Shown piece after piece: positions 1 to 8,823 of a stretch of DNA of 64,000 bases. Made by a program: the position numbers and the translations under genes. This stretch comes from Prostheceraeus crozeri. Taxonomy: Eukaryota > Platyhelminthes > Polycladida > Euryleptidae. Location: contig CAJQUW010011515.1 of the NCBI GenBank assembly GCA_907163375.1, positions 1 to 64,000 on the forward strand. Direction: 5' to 3'. The notes under the pieces are model-generated. The model had not been told where the DNA came from, made no database searches, and saw nothing but the letters and a program-made list of their open reading frames with translations. Numbering within the stretch: the first letter of the stretch is position 1; every line of letters begins with the position of its first letter.

Positions 1-484
1 TCTTTCAATGTCTCATTATTCAAAGCAAATTTTGGTACATTATGTTTTTTCAATAGTTTAAGAAAGTATGACCAACCAGGTGAACATAGCCCTGACGGCG
101 CTTTCTACGTGTCGCATACTGAATCAAGTCTTCATAACGTGAAGCATCAATCACTTTATTTTCATCTGTAATGATTTCTCCTCTATCATTTACATTGAGA
201 TGGGGTTCAATACTGTTGAAAAGAGATATGGCATGTGCGCGAGATGCTAAAGCTGTAGCAGTCGATACAGAGTCACGCATCTTATTCTTCAAGTTTTTCA
301 ATTGCTCAACAGTTTCCGATTGTAATAATACAGCACGATGTGGATCTTTGATGCGAACATTTTGCTGATAATCTATTTCTTTCCTATACATTTGATTTGC
401 AAGAGGTTGCTTTACTTGCTGCATGGCAGTCAATTGTACATATTCATCCTGAGGAATAACAATCATGCGAGAATAAGAACTCAT
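1..484 (-). pseudogene. Conserved Polinton protein next to the ATPase, C-terminus cut by window edge, frameshifted
   Basis: This is the copy of the 230-aa gene at 47831-48523. The start is the ATG at 484 (MSSYSRMIVIP), just upstream of the ATPase gene on the same strand. It reads about 130 codons and then loses frame near position 80-86, where one G present in the other copy (accaggtggaac) is missing here (accaggtgaac). The original frame would run off the window's left edge. No catalytic motif is visible. The N-terminal half is charged and helix-prone. Its fixed position between integrase and ATPase suggests a virion or packaging role, but this is not established. Confidence 0.6.
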
Positions 485-1142
485 AGTTTGTAGATAATCA
501 TGGGAGTTTTCAAAATATCACTTCGAAATCTAAAATTCTTCCGGACACTCTTGCGTAAAGTCAATGAATAAGTAACCGTATGGTTTTTCAGTAGCTGCTT
601 GAAAAATTTCAATTAAGGCTTTTGATCCTCTGGGTGCAACTTGTCGCGCTAAAATTTCAAATTGACTTTTATCTCGCGGATTCTTGAAAATAATAGTGTG
701 TATTCAGGTTTCGTGTACGAGCTTCTTTTCCATCAGGAAACAAATTTTGTGTGATATAGATGATAAAGCACCTTTTATGATGTGCTGCGCGAGTGAACAT
801 ATCTGTAACATCTTTTGAATTCTTACTTTCTTTTAATAAATCATCCAATCCAACAACATCATTAGACTGAAGTTTATCCACTGGAATAATTCCTTCATGT
901 CGAATAAAGTTGCGACTTTGCAATTCCTGAAACAGCGACGGTTGATAAATACCATAACACCAAATCACTCGATTGATAGGTTCCTTAAACAGCTCCCTTC
1001 TTTTATCCAATAAATTCAGCGTGAAAACAGTTTTACCTGCATGAGATGGACCTGATACAGTCAGAACTTTATCACATTGAAGTCTGAAATCCATTTTATT
1101 ACTTTGAGACTCAACATTTGCATAATTAACGCTTAGAGCCAA
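482..1142 (-). pseudogene. FtsK/HerA-type genome packaging ATPase, frameshifted copy
   Basis: It starts at ATG 1142 and carries Walker A GPSHAGKT near residues 31-38, the signature of the A32/FtsK-like ATPases that pump DNA into Polinton and adenovirus-like capsids. Compared with the intact copy at 48520-49185, five bases (gcata) are missing near 690, so the frame ends early at 669. The remaining third is still readable in another frame down to about 482. The 5' end overlaps the basic-protein gene by 17 nt, the same arrangement as in Polinton C. The family assignment is firm; this copy is unlikely to give a working enzyme. Confidence 0.8.
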
Positions 1143-1476
1143 AGATATTACCCAATAGGTTGCCCACGGCAGGAGCCATCATTGGAAGTATTGCTGAAAG
1201 GAAACCGCCCTTTTGTGTTAGAGTTTTCCTCTTTCTTTGAAGGGTGACTTTAGGATTGGAGATGAAACGCAATTTTGTGGCATATCGCTTAAGTAACTTT
1301 CGTTGTTTTGGCGCTAATTTCTTCGTCCTCAACTTCCTCACATGAGAAATAATTTCACAAATGAATTTATCGTTAGCATGTCGTATAGCATTGTATCGCT
1401 GATTTGCTTTCATTCGTCGGAGAGCTTGAATGGCTGAAGAAAACTTTGAAGACTTTTGACTTTTACGTTTCGCCAT
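1126..1476 (-). CDS. Small basic virion-type protein with hydrophobic Gly-rich tail
   Basis: 116 aa, extremely rich in Lys and Arg over the first 95 residues, followed by a hydrophobic glycine-containing C-terminus (GGFLSAILPMMAPAVGNLL). A polybasic body joined to an amphipathic or membrane-active segment resembles the small core and membrane-lytic proteins of adenovirus-like virions, but I do not recognise a named family. It lies between the RING gene and the ATPase and overlaps the ATPase start. The Polinton C counterpart (49169-49534) is five residues longer at the N-terminus because of an extra MAKRKMTKRK repeat. A DNA-condensing or membrane-penetration role is inference. Confidence 0.6.
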   Translation of the reverse strand: MAKRKSQKSSKFSSAIQALRRMKANQRYNAIRHANDKFICEIISHVRKLRTKKLAPKQRKLLKRYATKLRFISNPKVTLQRKRKTLTQKGGFLSAILPMMAPAVGNLLGNIFGSKR

Positions 1477-1527
1477 TTTCCGTGTTAGTCTTTGCTAAAA
1501 CCTATCTTTACCACATTTGCATAGGTA

Positions 1528-1857
1528 CTAACTATTGCGACATAAGTGACACTCGAAATGAGCAATATCACAGTGGTTACATTGGCAAAGTTGAATGCAA
1601 TTACGTATGAAACAGCGTTGACAAAAAGCATGCTTACATCTCTTGAAGATGCGCTTTTCATTTCCATCCTTTCGCTTACATACATCGCAACACATAGTTT
1701 CACCGTTACTGATGTCTATGGCAAGTCTTTTTGAAGATATGAATTTGCTAGCCTTTTCTAAATAATAGACGCATGTACAGAAGGAATATACTTCGAGAGT
1801 GAGCAGATATAGCTCGAAAACCAGTTGTGCTACAATCAAGTACCACTGCATTTTCAA
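1528..1857 (-). CDS. RING-finger-like protein (Polinton A copy)
   Basis: 109 aa. A hydrophobic N-terminal stretch (residues about 5-32) is followed by a Cys/His cluster: CCDVC, then CKHAFCQRCF, then CNHCDIAHFECHLC. The spacing C-x2-C...C-x-H-x2-C-x2-C...C-x2-C matches a C3HC4-type RING, so an E3-ubiquitin-ligase-type role is plausible. The N-terminal segment could anchor it to a membrane. It is adjacent to the 136-aa gene, overlapping by 4 nt (1854-1857), which suggests co-expression. The near-identical copy at 49586-49915 has one extra change in the ligand-rich region (CNHGD rather than CNHCD). The substrate cannot be inferred. Confidence 0.6.
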   Translation of the reverse strand: MKMQWYLIVAQLVFELYLLTLEVYSFCTCVYYLEKASKFISSKRLAIDISNGETMCCDVCKRKDGNEKRIFKRCKHAFCQRCFIRNCIQLCQCNHCDIAHFECHLCRNS

Positions 1858-2264
1858 TTTTTCTTTATGGAAATTTGAATGTGAATATCTGAAATCGCTT
1901 CAATCACTAGACTGCTACCATGATGGTTAAATGCGTTAAGACGTTCAGCAATTTTTATCATATGTCTTTTAAAAAATTCTTGGGGGTGAACTACCACTTC
2001 CATTGAATAAGAAGCAAAATGGAAAGAGCGACTTTCCACCTCTTCCTTTCCAAAATGACTAAACTTAATTTTCGCAACTAATCGCGCCATGATAATGCTA
2101 TCAGAGAATGTATTCATTAACTCTAGAAATAGAGTGCTAGCATCATCGACCACTGCTTCGATGTCGGTCTCATCTTTATGAAAATTTATCACATAATCTT
2201 GAACAGCTCCTTTTAAACTTTGCCTATGAAAATGTAATGTTCCGCAGTCGTTTGAGAAAGACAC
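1854..2264 (-). CDS. Conserved Polinton protein, 136 aa, unknown function
   Basis: It begins MSFSNDCGTLHFHRQ and has alternating hydrophobic and charged segments consistent with an alpha/beta fold. The arrangement 'KIKFSHFG...SFHFASYSMEV...FNHHGSSLVIE' resembles the N-terminal region that precedes the polymerase in many Polinton PolB open reading frames, where a similar 'GSGW' element occurs. Here it is a free-standing protein. No catalytic residues are obvious. It overlaps the RING gene by 4 nt and follows the exonuclease gene in the same orientation, and it is conserved at 49912-50322. The resemblance is from memory of family patterns and should be treated as weak. Confidence 0.5.
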   Translation of the reverse strand: MSFSNDCGTLHFHRQSLKGAVQDYVINFHKDETDIEAVVDDASTLFLELMNTFSDSIIMARLVAKIKFSHFGKEEVESRSFHFASYSMEVVVHPQEFFKRHMIKIAERLNAFNHHGSSLVIEAISDIHIQISIKKN

Positions 2265-2351
2265 GATCGCCCTTTATCTAATCCATCCATTGCATGAAAA
2301 CAACAACTCTTCTCATAGTAACATTTATTGAATAACGGTAACAAGCATGCA

Positions 2352-2882
2352 TTATAAATCAATGGTTTGAAAGAGATAAAATAGATACAGCTGGTAACTA
2401 TCATACAGCGAGCAATGATAACCATACAGGACTTTGGCAGTGTTGAGGTAAGGAGGAAAGAAGCATTGGTTATGAACGTAGCTACTACAACGAATAGACA
2501 AAATAGGAACACACAAATCCTTAAAACGTTTCGTGACTTCATGATAATGTTGATTCACTCTACTATCCCAAGGCGGGAGCAAAATATCATCAATGATTAG
2601 ATTGGGAAATACTTTCCTCTCCTTACCAGGATTATTACAAAAGATGCGTATAACATTGAAAGCAGCTAAACATCGTTTAAAGTCAATAAGAAGAGCACTC
2701 TCACAAGAAAAGCCATAGTCTTGCAAATATTTCAGATTAAGTCCATGAATGTGTTTTCTCGCCCATTGATCAACATTGGGATCGCAGTTGGCATGTTGAT
2801 GATAGACACTAACAATCTGATATGTCCAATTGTTCATAGCAATAGCACTGAGCTCCTGTACAGGTTCACCCTCACAATCCAT
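2352..2882 (-). CDS. DnaQ/MAEL-like (RNase H-fold) exonuclease, intact copy
   Basis: 176 aa. It opens directly with MDCEGEPVQELSAI, a D-x-E motif followed by 'QEL', typical of the first strand of DEDD-type exonucleases. It then has HGLN near residue 47 and ends with a conserved block containing YGYHCSLYDSYQLYLFYL. The late Cys-His-Cys cluster with an early Glu recalls the ECHC variant of the DnaQ-H superfamily seen in Maelstrom (MAEL) domains. The start is firm because the motif begins at residue 2. This is the undamaged version of the gene; the Polinton C copy (50410-50941) has a 1-bp insertion. It could process nucleic acid ends or degrade RNA; the substrate is unknown. Confidence 0.55.
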   Translation of the reverse strand: MDCEGEPVQELSAIAMNNWTYQIVSVYHQHANCDPNVDQWARKHIHGLNLKYLQDYGFSCESALLIDFKRCLAAFNVIRIFCNNPGKERKVFPNLIIDDILLPPWDSRVNQHYHEVTKRFKDLCVPILSIRCSSYVHNQCFFPPYLNTAKVLYGYHCSLYDSYQLYLFYLFQTIDL

Positions 2883-2933
2883 AAAAATGATGATAGAAGC
2901 CTAAAACGGAAATTACACATCTAAGGAAACGTT

Positions 2934-3182
2934 CTATAACATATTACAAAATGAAGAATTACATCGATGCTTTTCACGACAAAATACACAAATGATATGA
3001 TGGCAACGAAGAAGTAAAATGTATCTAATAAGGCCACGTCTACGACACTCAAAGCACATAAGCGAATTGTCATAGGGTAGAGTTAGGAAAGGACTAGTAA
3101 TTCTCCTTCTTTGATTTGCGTTTTGATGCAGCATTCTTCTCTGACTTGCGCTTCGTACCACTGCTGTTAAGGATTTGATCAA
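2934..3182 (-). CDS. Short Cys-rich zinc-binding protein
   Basis: Up to 82 aa; the true start may be an internal Met (MLHQNANQ). The C-terminal half contains CFEC, then CHHIICVFC, then C, a C-x2-C...C-x-H-x3-C-x2-C arrangement resembling a truncated RING or zinc-ribbon. It overlaps the 3' end of the leader-intron gene by 89 nt in a different frame and is preserved in the Polinton C copy (50994-51242). That supports it being real, although the two elements are so similar overall that conservation alone is weak evidence. Confidence 0.4.
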   Translation of the reverse strand: MIKSLTAVVRSASQRRMLHQNANQRRRITSPFLTLPYDNSLMCFECRRRGLIRYILLLRCHHIICVFCREKHRCNSSFCNML

Positions 3183-3869
3183 TTATGTCGTCCACGTTGG
3201 GTGGTTTTGGAATATATAGGATGGATTCCATATGCATGGAGAGAGAGGCTATTTTATTATCCTTGTGCCGACCATAATATAGCCCATTCACTTTGAAAAG
3301 GATATCCCAAGTACCTTCTCCGAGCTCGTCGCATGTGATGGGTATTGATTGATCTCCATCCTTTTTATAATAACTACACCAATGTGATACCGGTAGGCAA
3401 ATGTGATTACCACCCCAAATCGTTCTATAGGGAGTATCCTTGTCATCTCTCGCCTTCCACTCTTGAGCAAGAGGAGTAGGAATGTCCATATTTAATGTGA
3501 CGTACTCCTCAATGATATCAAGTTGGCAGCGAATGTACGGACTCACGGGGATCAGTATGTAGTCCCCATACTGATTGTGCATTATCTTGACATCCGTGGA
3601 AGGAAGCATTCCCGTTTGGAGTACTACGCTATGATCGTCATAACGCAAGACTTGTTTAAATTTACGCTGTAGCGGTGTAGGATTATAAACCTTGGTTGTT
3701 TCTTCCACTGGCCTCAGTTGTAGATGATCTGACCGTAGCGAACCTTGTAACGTTTGACCGCCATTTTGTCCTACTAGTGCAGCAGATGGAGTAGATGCCT
3801 GAAAATGAAAAAAGATTGTATTAAGTTTACGTTCAAGGGAGGAGAGGGAGGGAAGTAGCGACTTACCAT
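3094..3869 (-). CDS. Two-exon Polinton protein of 235 aa with start-codon leader intron
   Basis: Exon 1 supplies only the start codon (ATG at 3869-3867). It is followed immediately by a GTAAGT donor, a 68-bp intron (3799-3866) with a pyrimidine-rich tract and a CAG acceptor. Exon 2 (3798-3094) continues in frame, starting ASTPSAALVGQNGG. Without the intron the only start would be an internal ATG at 3708. The product ends in a strongly basic tail (KRKSEKNAASKRKSKKENY) resembling a nuclear localisation signal; the body (WDILFKVNGLYYGRH) has no motif I can name. The same splice arrangement occurs in the polymerase gene of Polinton C. The function is unknown; the tail suggests nuclear or DNA-associated action. 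Confidence 0.6.
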
Positions 3870-3968
3870 TTTAGTTGGATAATAGAACAGGGAATTAGAG
3901 AGAGAAAATGTGCGTCCGTCACTCGTATGATTCAACGATGGAATGATTCTCACTGTGGAAGGCTCGCT

Positions 3969-3975
3969 ATTTATA
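3969..3975 (-). promoter_or_regulatory. TATA box of the leader-intron gene
   Basis: On the minus strand the sequence reads TATAAAT about 100 nt upstream of the start codon of the two-exon gene. The Polinton C copy preserves it as TATATAAATAG (around 51969-51980). Confidence 0.45.
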
Positions 3976-4009
3976 AAGAAATGCTTGATTCTCATTGGAT
4001 GATGATCCT

Positions 4010-5112
4010 CATTGGACAATCACATCAAGCTGATTCCAAATCTGGTCTCCGTTTACCCATCCGAGCCTTCGTTTTGGCGCTACAGCCCAAAACGTCCCAA
4101 ATTCTAACTCTGTCGTTTTTCGCCAATGTCCCAAAATCTTAAATGGCGTCTCACATCTAAACGAAGACAGATAGGAACAAACCGTTTCTTTCACTGAATT
4201 TGTCTCACTCTTAGCTTTCAAACGAGCTATGGCACGACAAAATCCGTCCACTGGAAGCCAAGATTGAAGCTAGCTGTCCCGATGGGGGGGGACGTCAGCG
4301 AAAATTTTTCTCTCCGATGGCGTTCAAATTCACCATACCGATGCAGAATTTCACGCTGAATCCGAATCTGGCCTCCGTTTTCTCATCCGATGCTTCGTTT
4401 GGGCGCTACACACCAAAACGTCCCAAATTCTAACTCTGTCGTTTTTTCGAAAAATGTTGAAAATTTTTTCTCGCCGATTGCCTTGAAACTCACCATACAG
4501 ATAGAGAATTTGACGCTGATTCCAAATCTGAAATCCGTTTTCCAATCCGATGCTTCGTTTTGAAGCTACAGCCCAAAACGTCCCAAATTCTAACTCTGTC
4601 GTTTTTCGACAATCTCTCAAAATCTTAAATGGCGTCTCACATCTAAACGAAGACAGATAGGAACAAACCGATTATTTCACTGAATTTGTCTCACTCTTAG
4701 CTTTCAAACGAGCTATGGCACGACAAAATCCGTCCACTGGAAGCCAAGATTGAAGCTAGCTGTCCAGATGGGGGGGGGGACGTCAGCGAAAATTTTTCTC
4801 TCCGATGGCGTTCAAATTCACCATACCGATGCAGAATTTCACGCTGAATCCGAATCTGGCCTCCGTTTTCACATCCGAGCACTCCTTCCACTCGAAACAA
4901 CCCATTTTACAACCCAACATTCAGCAGATTGCACGAAAAACATCACACACTATAGCCTCAAGACAAAACCTGGCGGTCGCCCAAGACCACCACGACACTC
5001 TGTCGTTCCAGAGGGGGGGGAGTCAGACCCGAAGCACCACGGCGGCCGACCACGACACTCTGCCGTTCCAGAGGGGGGGCGCCGGTCGAGTGTTTGCCGT
5101 TTTCTTACTACT
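4010..5112. repeat. Subterminal repeats and right terminus of Polinton A
   Basis: No gene is supported here. A module containing 'CAAATCTGGCCTCCGTTTTC', 'CCAAAACGTCCCAAATTC' and 'TCTAACTCTGTCGTTTTTCG' recurs near 4020-4140, 4280-4450, 4500-4620 and 4770-4870, in places with an attached run of 7-9 G. The last 150 bases hold two copies of a GC-rich CACGACACTC..CGTTCCAGAGGGGGG unit and end ACTACT at 5112. Such arrays form the terminal regions in this Polinton family; short ORFs inside them change frame between copies and look non-coding. Confidence 0.7.
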
Positions 5113-5514
5113 TGCGATCATCGAAACATTGTGACTTGGAGTCCATGACACTCCATTTGAAAAGTTAGCGAATTTGACACCATCTATTCCAGGAAATTTG
5201 AATCTGCTGCTAGCACAGCGGATGCCCCGTAAAAAATTAGCAAATTTTCATTCCCTTCTCCCATAATCTAATTGATGCTCAAAATTTTCAAACATCTCAT
5301 TGATTTGACAGATCGAAAGATTTTCGATTAGTTATCAAAAAATAAAATATGAAAAATAGTAAAAAAATCGAAGAAGTTATCATTGTCCACTTTTATCTGT
5401 TCAATTCATCCAAAACAAACCACGTCTACTAAATTTGTTTGGGAAGTTTTGACTGACTGTATTTTGATTGGCCTATGAACTCTATTCAATAGCATTATCA
5501 ACTTTCATAACTTT
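5113..5514. other. Flanking host sequence, no feature seen
   Basis: AT-rich sequence after the end of Polinton A. I see no open frame with coding character, no RNA gene and no repeat shared with the rest of the window. Confidence 0.5.
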
Positions 5515-5979
5515 CACTAGGTGACATGCCACGCGTAATTCACGCGTAATTGCGCAAATTGTAACACCCCAAACATCCGTGCTTAAGGACATTCTATTCT
5601 TCTACCCGCGTACATACGCGCTGCACTAAGAGTCAGAAATCACTTGATCTGATGCTGCTAAGACATGGGGAATGGTTATGAATACGCGCTGGCGAGCGTT
5701 TCTAGTTTGCGCATCGTCTACGGTTGTCTGCGCTGCCGCTTCAACCACGGATGAACCGCTAAGCATGTTCTGTCTTCCCTGAGTATGAAATTATGGTCCT
5801 ATCACATTCTTTAGCCTCTGATACATGCAGACACATGAGACGCAAAGTCTATATAACAGGACTGCCGAAAGATGTCGCAGCATAATGTCACGCATAGCCG
5901 CGGATGTTTAGGGTCATGTGTAATTACGTGTAGTTTACACGTGAATTACGCGTAAATGAGCGTGGCATGTCACCTAGTG
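5515..5979. mobile_element. 465-bp MITE with CACTAGGTGACATGCCACGC inverted ends
   Basis: The first 20 bases (5515-5534) are repeated in inverted orientation at the other end (5960-5979). Just inside both ends lie further ACGCGTAATT/AATTACGCGT words. There is no coding capacity, as expected for a non-autonomous DNA transposon. I could not recognise a convincing target duplication, so the superfamily is left open. Confidence 0.65.
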
Positions 5980-6229
5980 TTGTCTTATTATTTTCGCATG
6001 GTTCAGGTTCGAAGTCGGGATCTACATGTTTGATAAATGAAATCTTAATGATTTTCATGAAGTGTCTAAATGGCTGCACCTTACGCACTCGAATGTGTGA
6101 CGCATAAACTTTCCGATTAATTTGATTTATGAATAAACTAGAGGTTGAATGGAAATGCCTGGAAAATTCTGCCGTTTCTTAAAGCTTATTCAACAGATGC
6201 GCGCCTGATGCATGTACATACATGTACAT

Positions 6230-6968
6230 CAGCGATGCGGAGTCGGAGTCCCGGAGTCCTATCATTTTTGCTGGAGTCGGAGTCCTATCAAATGAAAGGA
6301 CTCCGGACTCCGGCCTAGAACTAGACCCGAAATATGATACAAACTAATGATTTATTCTAGTGCATAGCTGTCAGTGTCTTCTTGATGTCAACTTTCTCCA
6401 TCAATCAAAAGTAGAGACAGCAGTGTATGCAAAGCTTGTAATAGTTGAAGGAATGAACCGTGATAGTGAAAAAAGGATTGTCTTTTCACTCGGTGATTTA
6501 GTAGAGAAGACAAGCCTTCCTAGCCTCGATCACACCAACGCGCCAAAGGTCACATCAGAGACAAAAATGAAATGCTAGTTTGTTTGAGAACATTGCCTCT
6601 TACCCAAACACTAATCGTGTGTGATGGCTTCTCTATTAAAATCGAAGGTATGCTCATATTTTTTGGAGAAGAATGGGGATTTTCCTGCCTTGTAGAGACT
6701 GGAGAAAAGACATCAAGAAGATGAGAGGAGCCGAGTCGCATGCATCCAACTGAAAGCGACATTTGATCAACTTTCATCGAAAATGATTGATAATTGATGC
6801 AGCAAAGATCACTAAATATAGGTTCAGGTAAGCCTATAATGATCTATGATGTAGGTTACCAGTTAATTTTTCAAAAAAGGCTTTATGTACTTGACACCCG
6901 GAGTTGGAGTCGGAGTCCTATCAAAAGCCGGAGTCTTATCAACCCCCGGAGTCGGAGCCGCATCCCTG
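6230..6968 (+). mobile_element. hAT-like MITE, copy 1
   Basis: It begins CAGCGATGCGG and ends CCGCATCCCTG, matching the CAGGGATGCGG...CCGCATCCCTG ends of three other copies in the window (25787-26495, 28560-29212, 60210-60933). The interior includes GGAGTCCTATCA-type short repeats near both ends. This copy has degenerate flanks (ATGTACAT against ATGCACTT), so its target duplication is only partly visible. Open frames at 6360-6578 and 6550-6777 recur in copy 4 only because the whole element does. Confidence 0.75.
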
Positions 6969-7203
6969 ATGCACTTTTATTTACGCACACCTAAATTTTA
7001 TTTTCTATGTCAGAAGCATTTTAATGTATTCCATAGTTATACTATGGTTGAAAAACGAAGGCATGAAAGTGCCCTTCTGATTTGGTGCCCTTGCCTCTTT
7101 CATCCTCCTCCATCGTCCCTGATCTGCAGAATTTCATTATTGAAGATTTCTAAATAATTAGAGTACAAGAGAAAATGCATTTACAATAAAATCCAAAGAC
7201 TAA

Positions 7204-7430
7204 ATGAAAAATAGAGCTCAAACGCAATGCAAAGTACAAAAAGCGGTACCGTGGAACGTTGGAGATAAAGTAATGACAAGATGCTTTCCAAAATCTAATG
7301 TTGGAGTTTCAGCTCCTCACGAATATCGGGAAAAAATCAAAATGGTAGATGAAAAATCACATCTTGTTCAGATTGAAGGACGGGTACTCAAGACGTGATG
7401 AGGACAGTTTGAAAATGGAAAAAGCAAATC
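7204..7430 (+). pseudogene. Possible retroelement integrase C-terminal fragment
   Basis: A 64-codon frame reads PWNVGDKVMTRCFP...SHLVQIEGRVLKT. The 'VGDKV' strand and the following beta-rich sequence look like the SH3-like C-terminal domain of gypsy-type integrases. It ends shortly before the insertion point of Polinton B. It has no start-codon context or neighbouring exons and is probably a dead fragment. Identification is tentative. Confidence 0.25.
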
Positions 7431-7525
7431 GCGAAGATGTGAAGCACAAGCAGATTGAGATTACCAAACAGACTTCGAGACTATCGAAACGGTAGAAATT
7501 GTCTATTCTTCGATGTTCGAAAGAT

Positions 7526-7531
7526 GTCGGA
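7526..7531. repeat. Target site duplication GTCGGA, left of Polinton B
   Basis: GTCGGA precedes AGTAGT at the left terminus and is repeated exactly at 25144-25149 after ACTACT at the right terminus. A 6-bp duplication is what Polinton integrases make. Confidence 0.9.
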
Positions 7532-8139
7532 AGTAGTTTATAGTGTGACATCCGGCGCGACGCTTCGCTTCGCTTTGCTTCGCTTCGCTTGCGCCGGATG
7601 TCACACTTTTGCGGGGGTTTTTCAAAATTTTCAAAAAAATCAAAATTTCAAAAATTTAGGTAGATTTCAAATTTCACGTGGCCGAAGGGCGAAAATTTAA
7701 GTTGTCTCAAAATATCACGTGGTCTAAGAATTTTGAAAATTTAGGCAGACGAAAATTTAAGTTGTCTCAAAATATCACGTAGTCTCAATATACCAGAAGA
7801 TTGTATTCAAAATATTTATTCAAAATATTTATTCAAAATATTCATTTAAAAATGGAAGAAACAAAAGTGGATGAAACAAAAGTGGAAGGAACCTCAAGAA
7901 TATATCCTTCGTTATCATATGAACGTAGTTCTACTTTAATGGACATTGAAAAGATTAACATTGAAAAAATGAATAAAGAAAAACACAAAGATAGAGTTAG
8001 GTATATGAAAGATAAGGAATCTCAATTATTATTAAGATTAGTGCATTATAAAAAATTAAGAAAGAGATGGTCTAATGCTTTAACAATTGTCATTTCATCT
8101 GGCGTTCTTACAATTCCAGTAGTTGCTACTGCTTTAACT
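7532..8139 (+). repeat. Left terminal inverted repeat of Polinton B
   Basis: It matches 24507-25143 in inverted orientation. The outer part is nearly perfect; the inner part carries the 5' third of the TIR-proximal gene but lacks about 20 codons relative to the right arm, and similarity stops near 8139. Inside the outer 80 bases is a 17-bp-stem hairpin (7542-7558 with 7591-7607). Confidence 0.9.
7542..7607. repeat. Terminal hairpin in the left TIR
   Basis: AGTGTGACATCCGGCGC is followed by a 32-nt CGCTTC-rich loop and then its exact reverse complement. The same hairpin lies at 25068-25133 in the right TIR. It could mark a replication or integrase-recognition structure; no function is proven. 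Confidence 0.8.
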
Positions 8140-8172
8140 CGATACAAAATGAAAACACATTTCCATCTTTGA
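7801..8172 (+). pseudogene. Truncated TIR copy of the terminal membrane-protein gene
   Basis: This is an inverted duplicate of the beginning of the gene at 24101-24823. The natural start is the ATG at 7852 (MEETKVDETKVEG). Compared with the right arm, the segment between RKRW and LTIVISSG is deleted, removing most of the first hydrophobic segment. After TALT the frame runs into unrelated sequence and stops at 8172. It is probably a by-product of TIR extension into the gene; a short product cannot be excluded. Confidence 0.7.
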
Positions 8173-8205
8173 AATATTTTATTCACATCACAGACAAGTA
8201 CTATG

Positions 8206-8765
8206 TACAAGTAGCATGGTTTACAACGAATAAAATATGTTGACTAGAAAATGTGTTATGACATGATACAATTGTTTCTGTATGAGTAAAATAAAGTAAG
8301 GCTCATAGAACTATAAAACCAATGAGGACAAGTAGCATGGTTTACAACGAATAAAATATGTTGACTAGAAAATGTGTTATGACATGATACAATTGTTTCT
8401 GTATGAGTAAAATAAAGTAAGGCTCATAGAACTATAAAACCAATGAGGACAAGTAGCATCGTTTACAACGAATAAAATATGTTGACTAGAAAATGTGTTA
8501 TGACATGATACAATTGTTTCTGTATGAGTAAAATAAAGTAAGGCTCATAGAACTATAAAACCAATGAGGACAAGTAGCATCGTTTACAACGAATAAAATA
8601 TGTTGACTAGAAAATGTGTTATGACATGATACAATTGTTTCTGTATGAGTAAAATAAGGTAAGGCTCATAGAACTATAAAACCAATGAGGACAAGTAGCA
8701 TCGTTTACAACGAATAAAATATGTTGACTAGAAAATGTGTTATGACATGATACAATTGTTTCTCG
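8206..8765 (+). repeat. 121-bp tandem repeat array next to the left TIR
   Basis: A unit beginning ACAAGTAGCAT(G/C)GTTTACAACG recurs at exact 121-bp steps (8211, 8332, 8453, 8574, 8695), about 4.6 copies, nearly identical to each other. It has no coding potential. Its position just inside the left TIR makes it a candidate origin, promoter-enhancer or recombination site. Confidence 0.85.
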
Positions 8766-8823
8766 TAAATTGAAATAAGGGAAGGGTCATAGTACTATTA
8801 TCTATTGGGAGTAGCTTACCGTT

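Larger units (their letters stand above)
1..5112. mobile_element. Polinton/Maverick element A, right-hand part (left end outside window)
   Basis: The block from 1 to about 4400 is collinear with, and nearly identical to, 48039 to about 52600 of Polinton C, gene for gene on the minus strand: conserved capsid-region protein, packaging ATPase, basic protein, RING protein, 136-aa protein, exonuclease, Cys-rich protein and leader-intron gene. The right end is placed at 5112 because the sequence there ends ACTACT, exactly as the two complete Polintons do. The following six bases, TGCGAT (5113-5118), are the predicted target duplication; the matching left copy is outside the window. The terminal few hundred bases differ from those of Polinton C although both are G-run-rich repeats. 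Element identity is well supported by homology; the exact end is an inference from the shared terminal hexamer. Confidence 0.85.

Noticed and set aside
2213-2542. Hydrophobic minus-strand frame overlapping the exonuclease 3' end (also 50271-50570)
   Set aside because: Mostly an alternative frame of the exonuclease and its spacer; no start context, and its hydrophobicity follows from T-rich codons.
6360-6777. ORFs conserved at 6360-6777 and 60340-60763
   Set aside because: They are conserved only because both lie in copies of the same MITE; they are short, lack domains and are broken in copies 2 and 3.
8206-8765. CRISPR-like regular repeats
   Set aside because: The whole 121-bp unit is repeated without variable spacers; this is a simple tandem array in a eukaryotic element.
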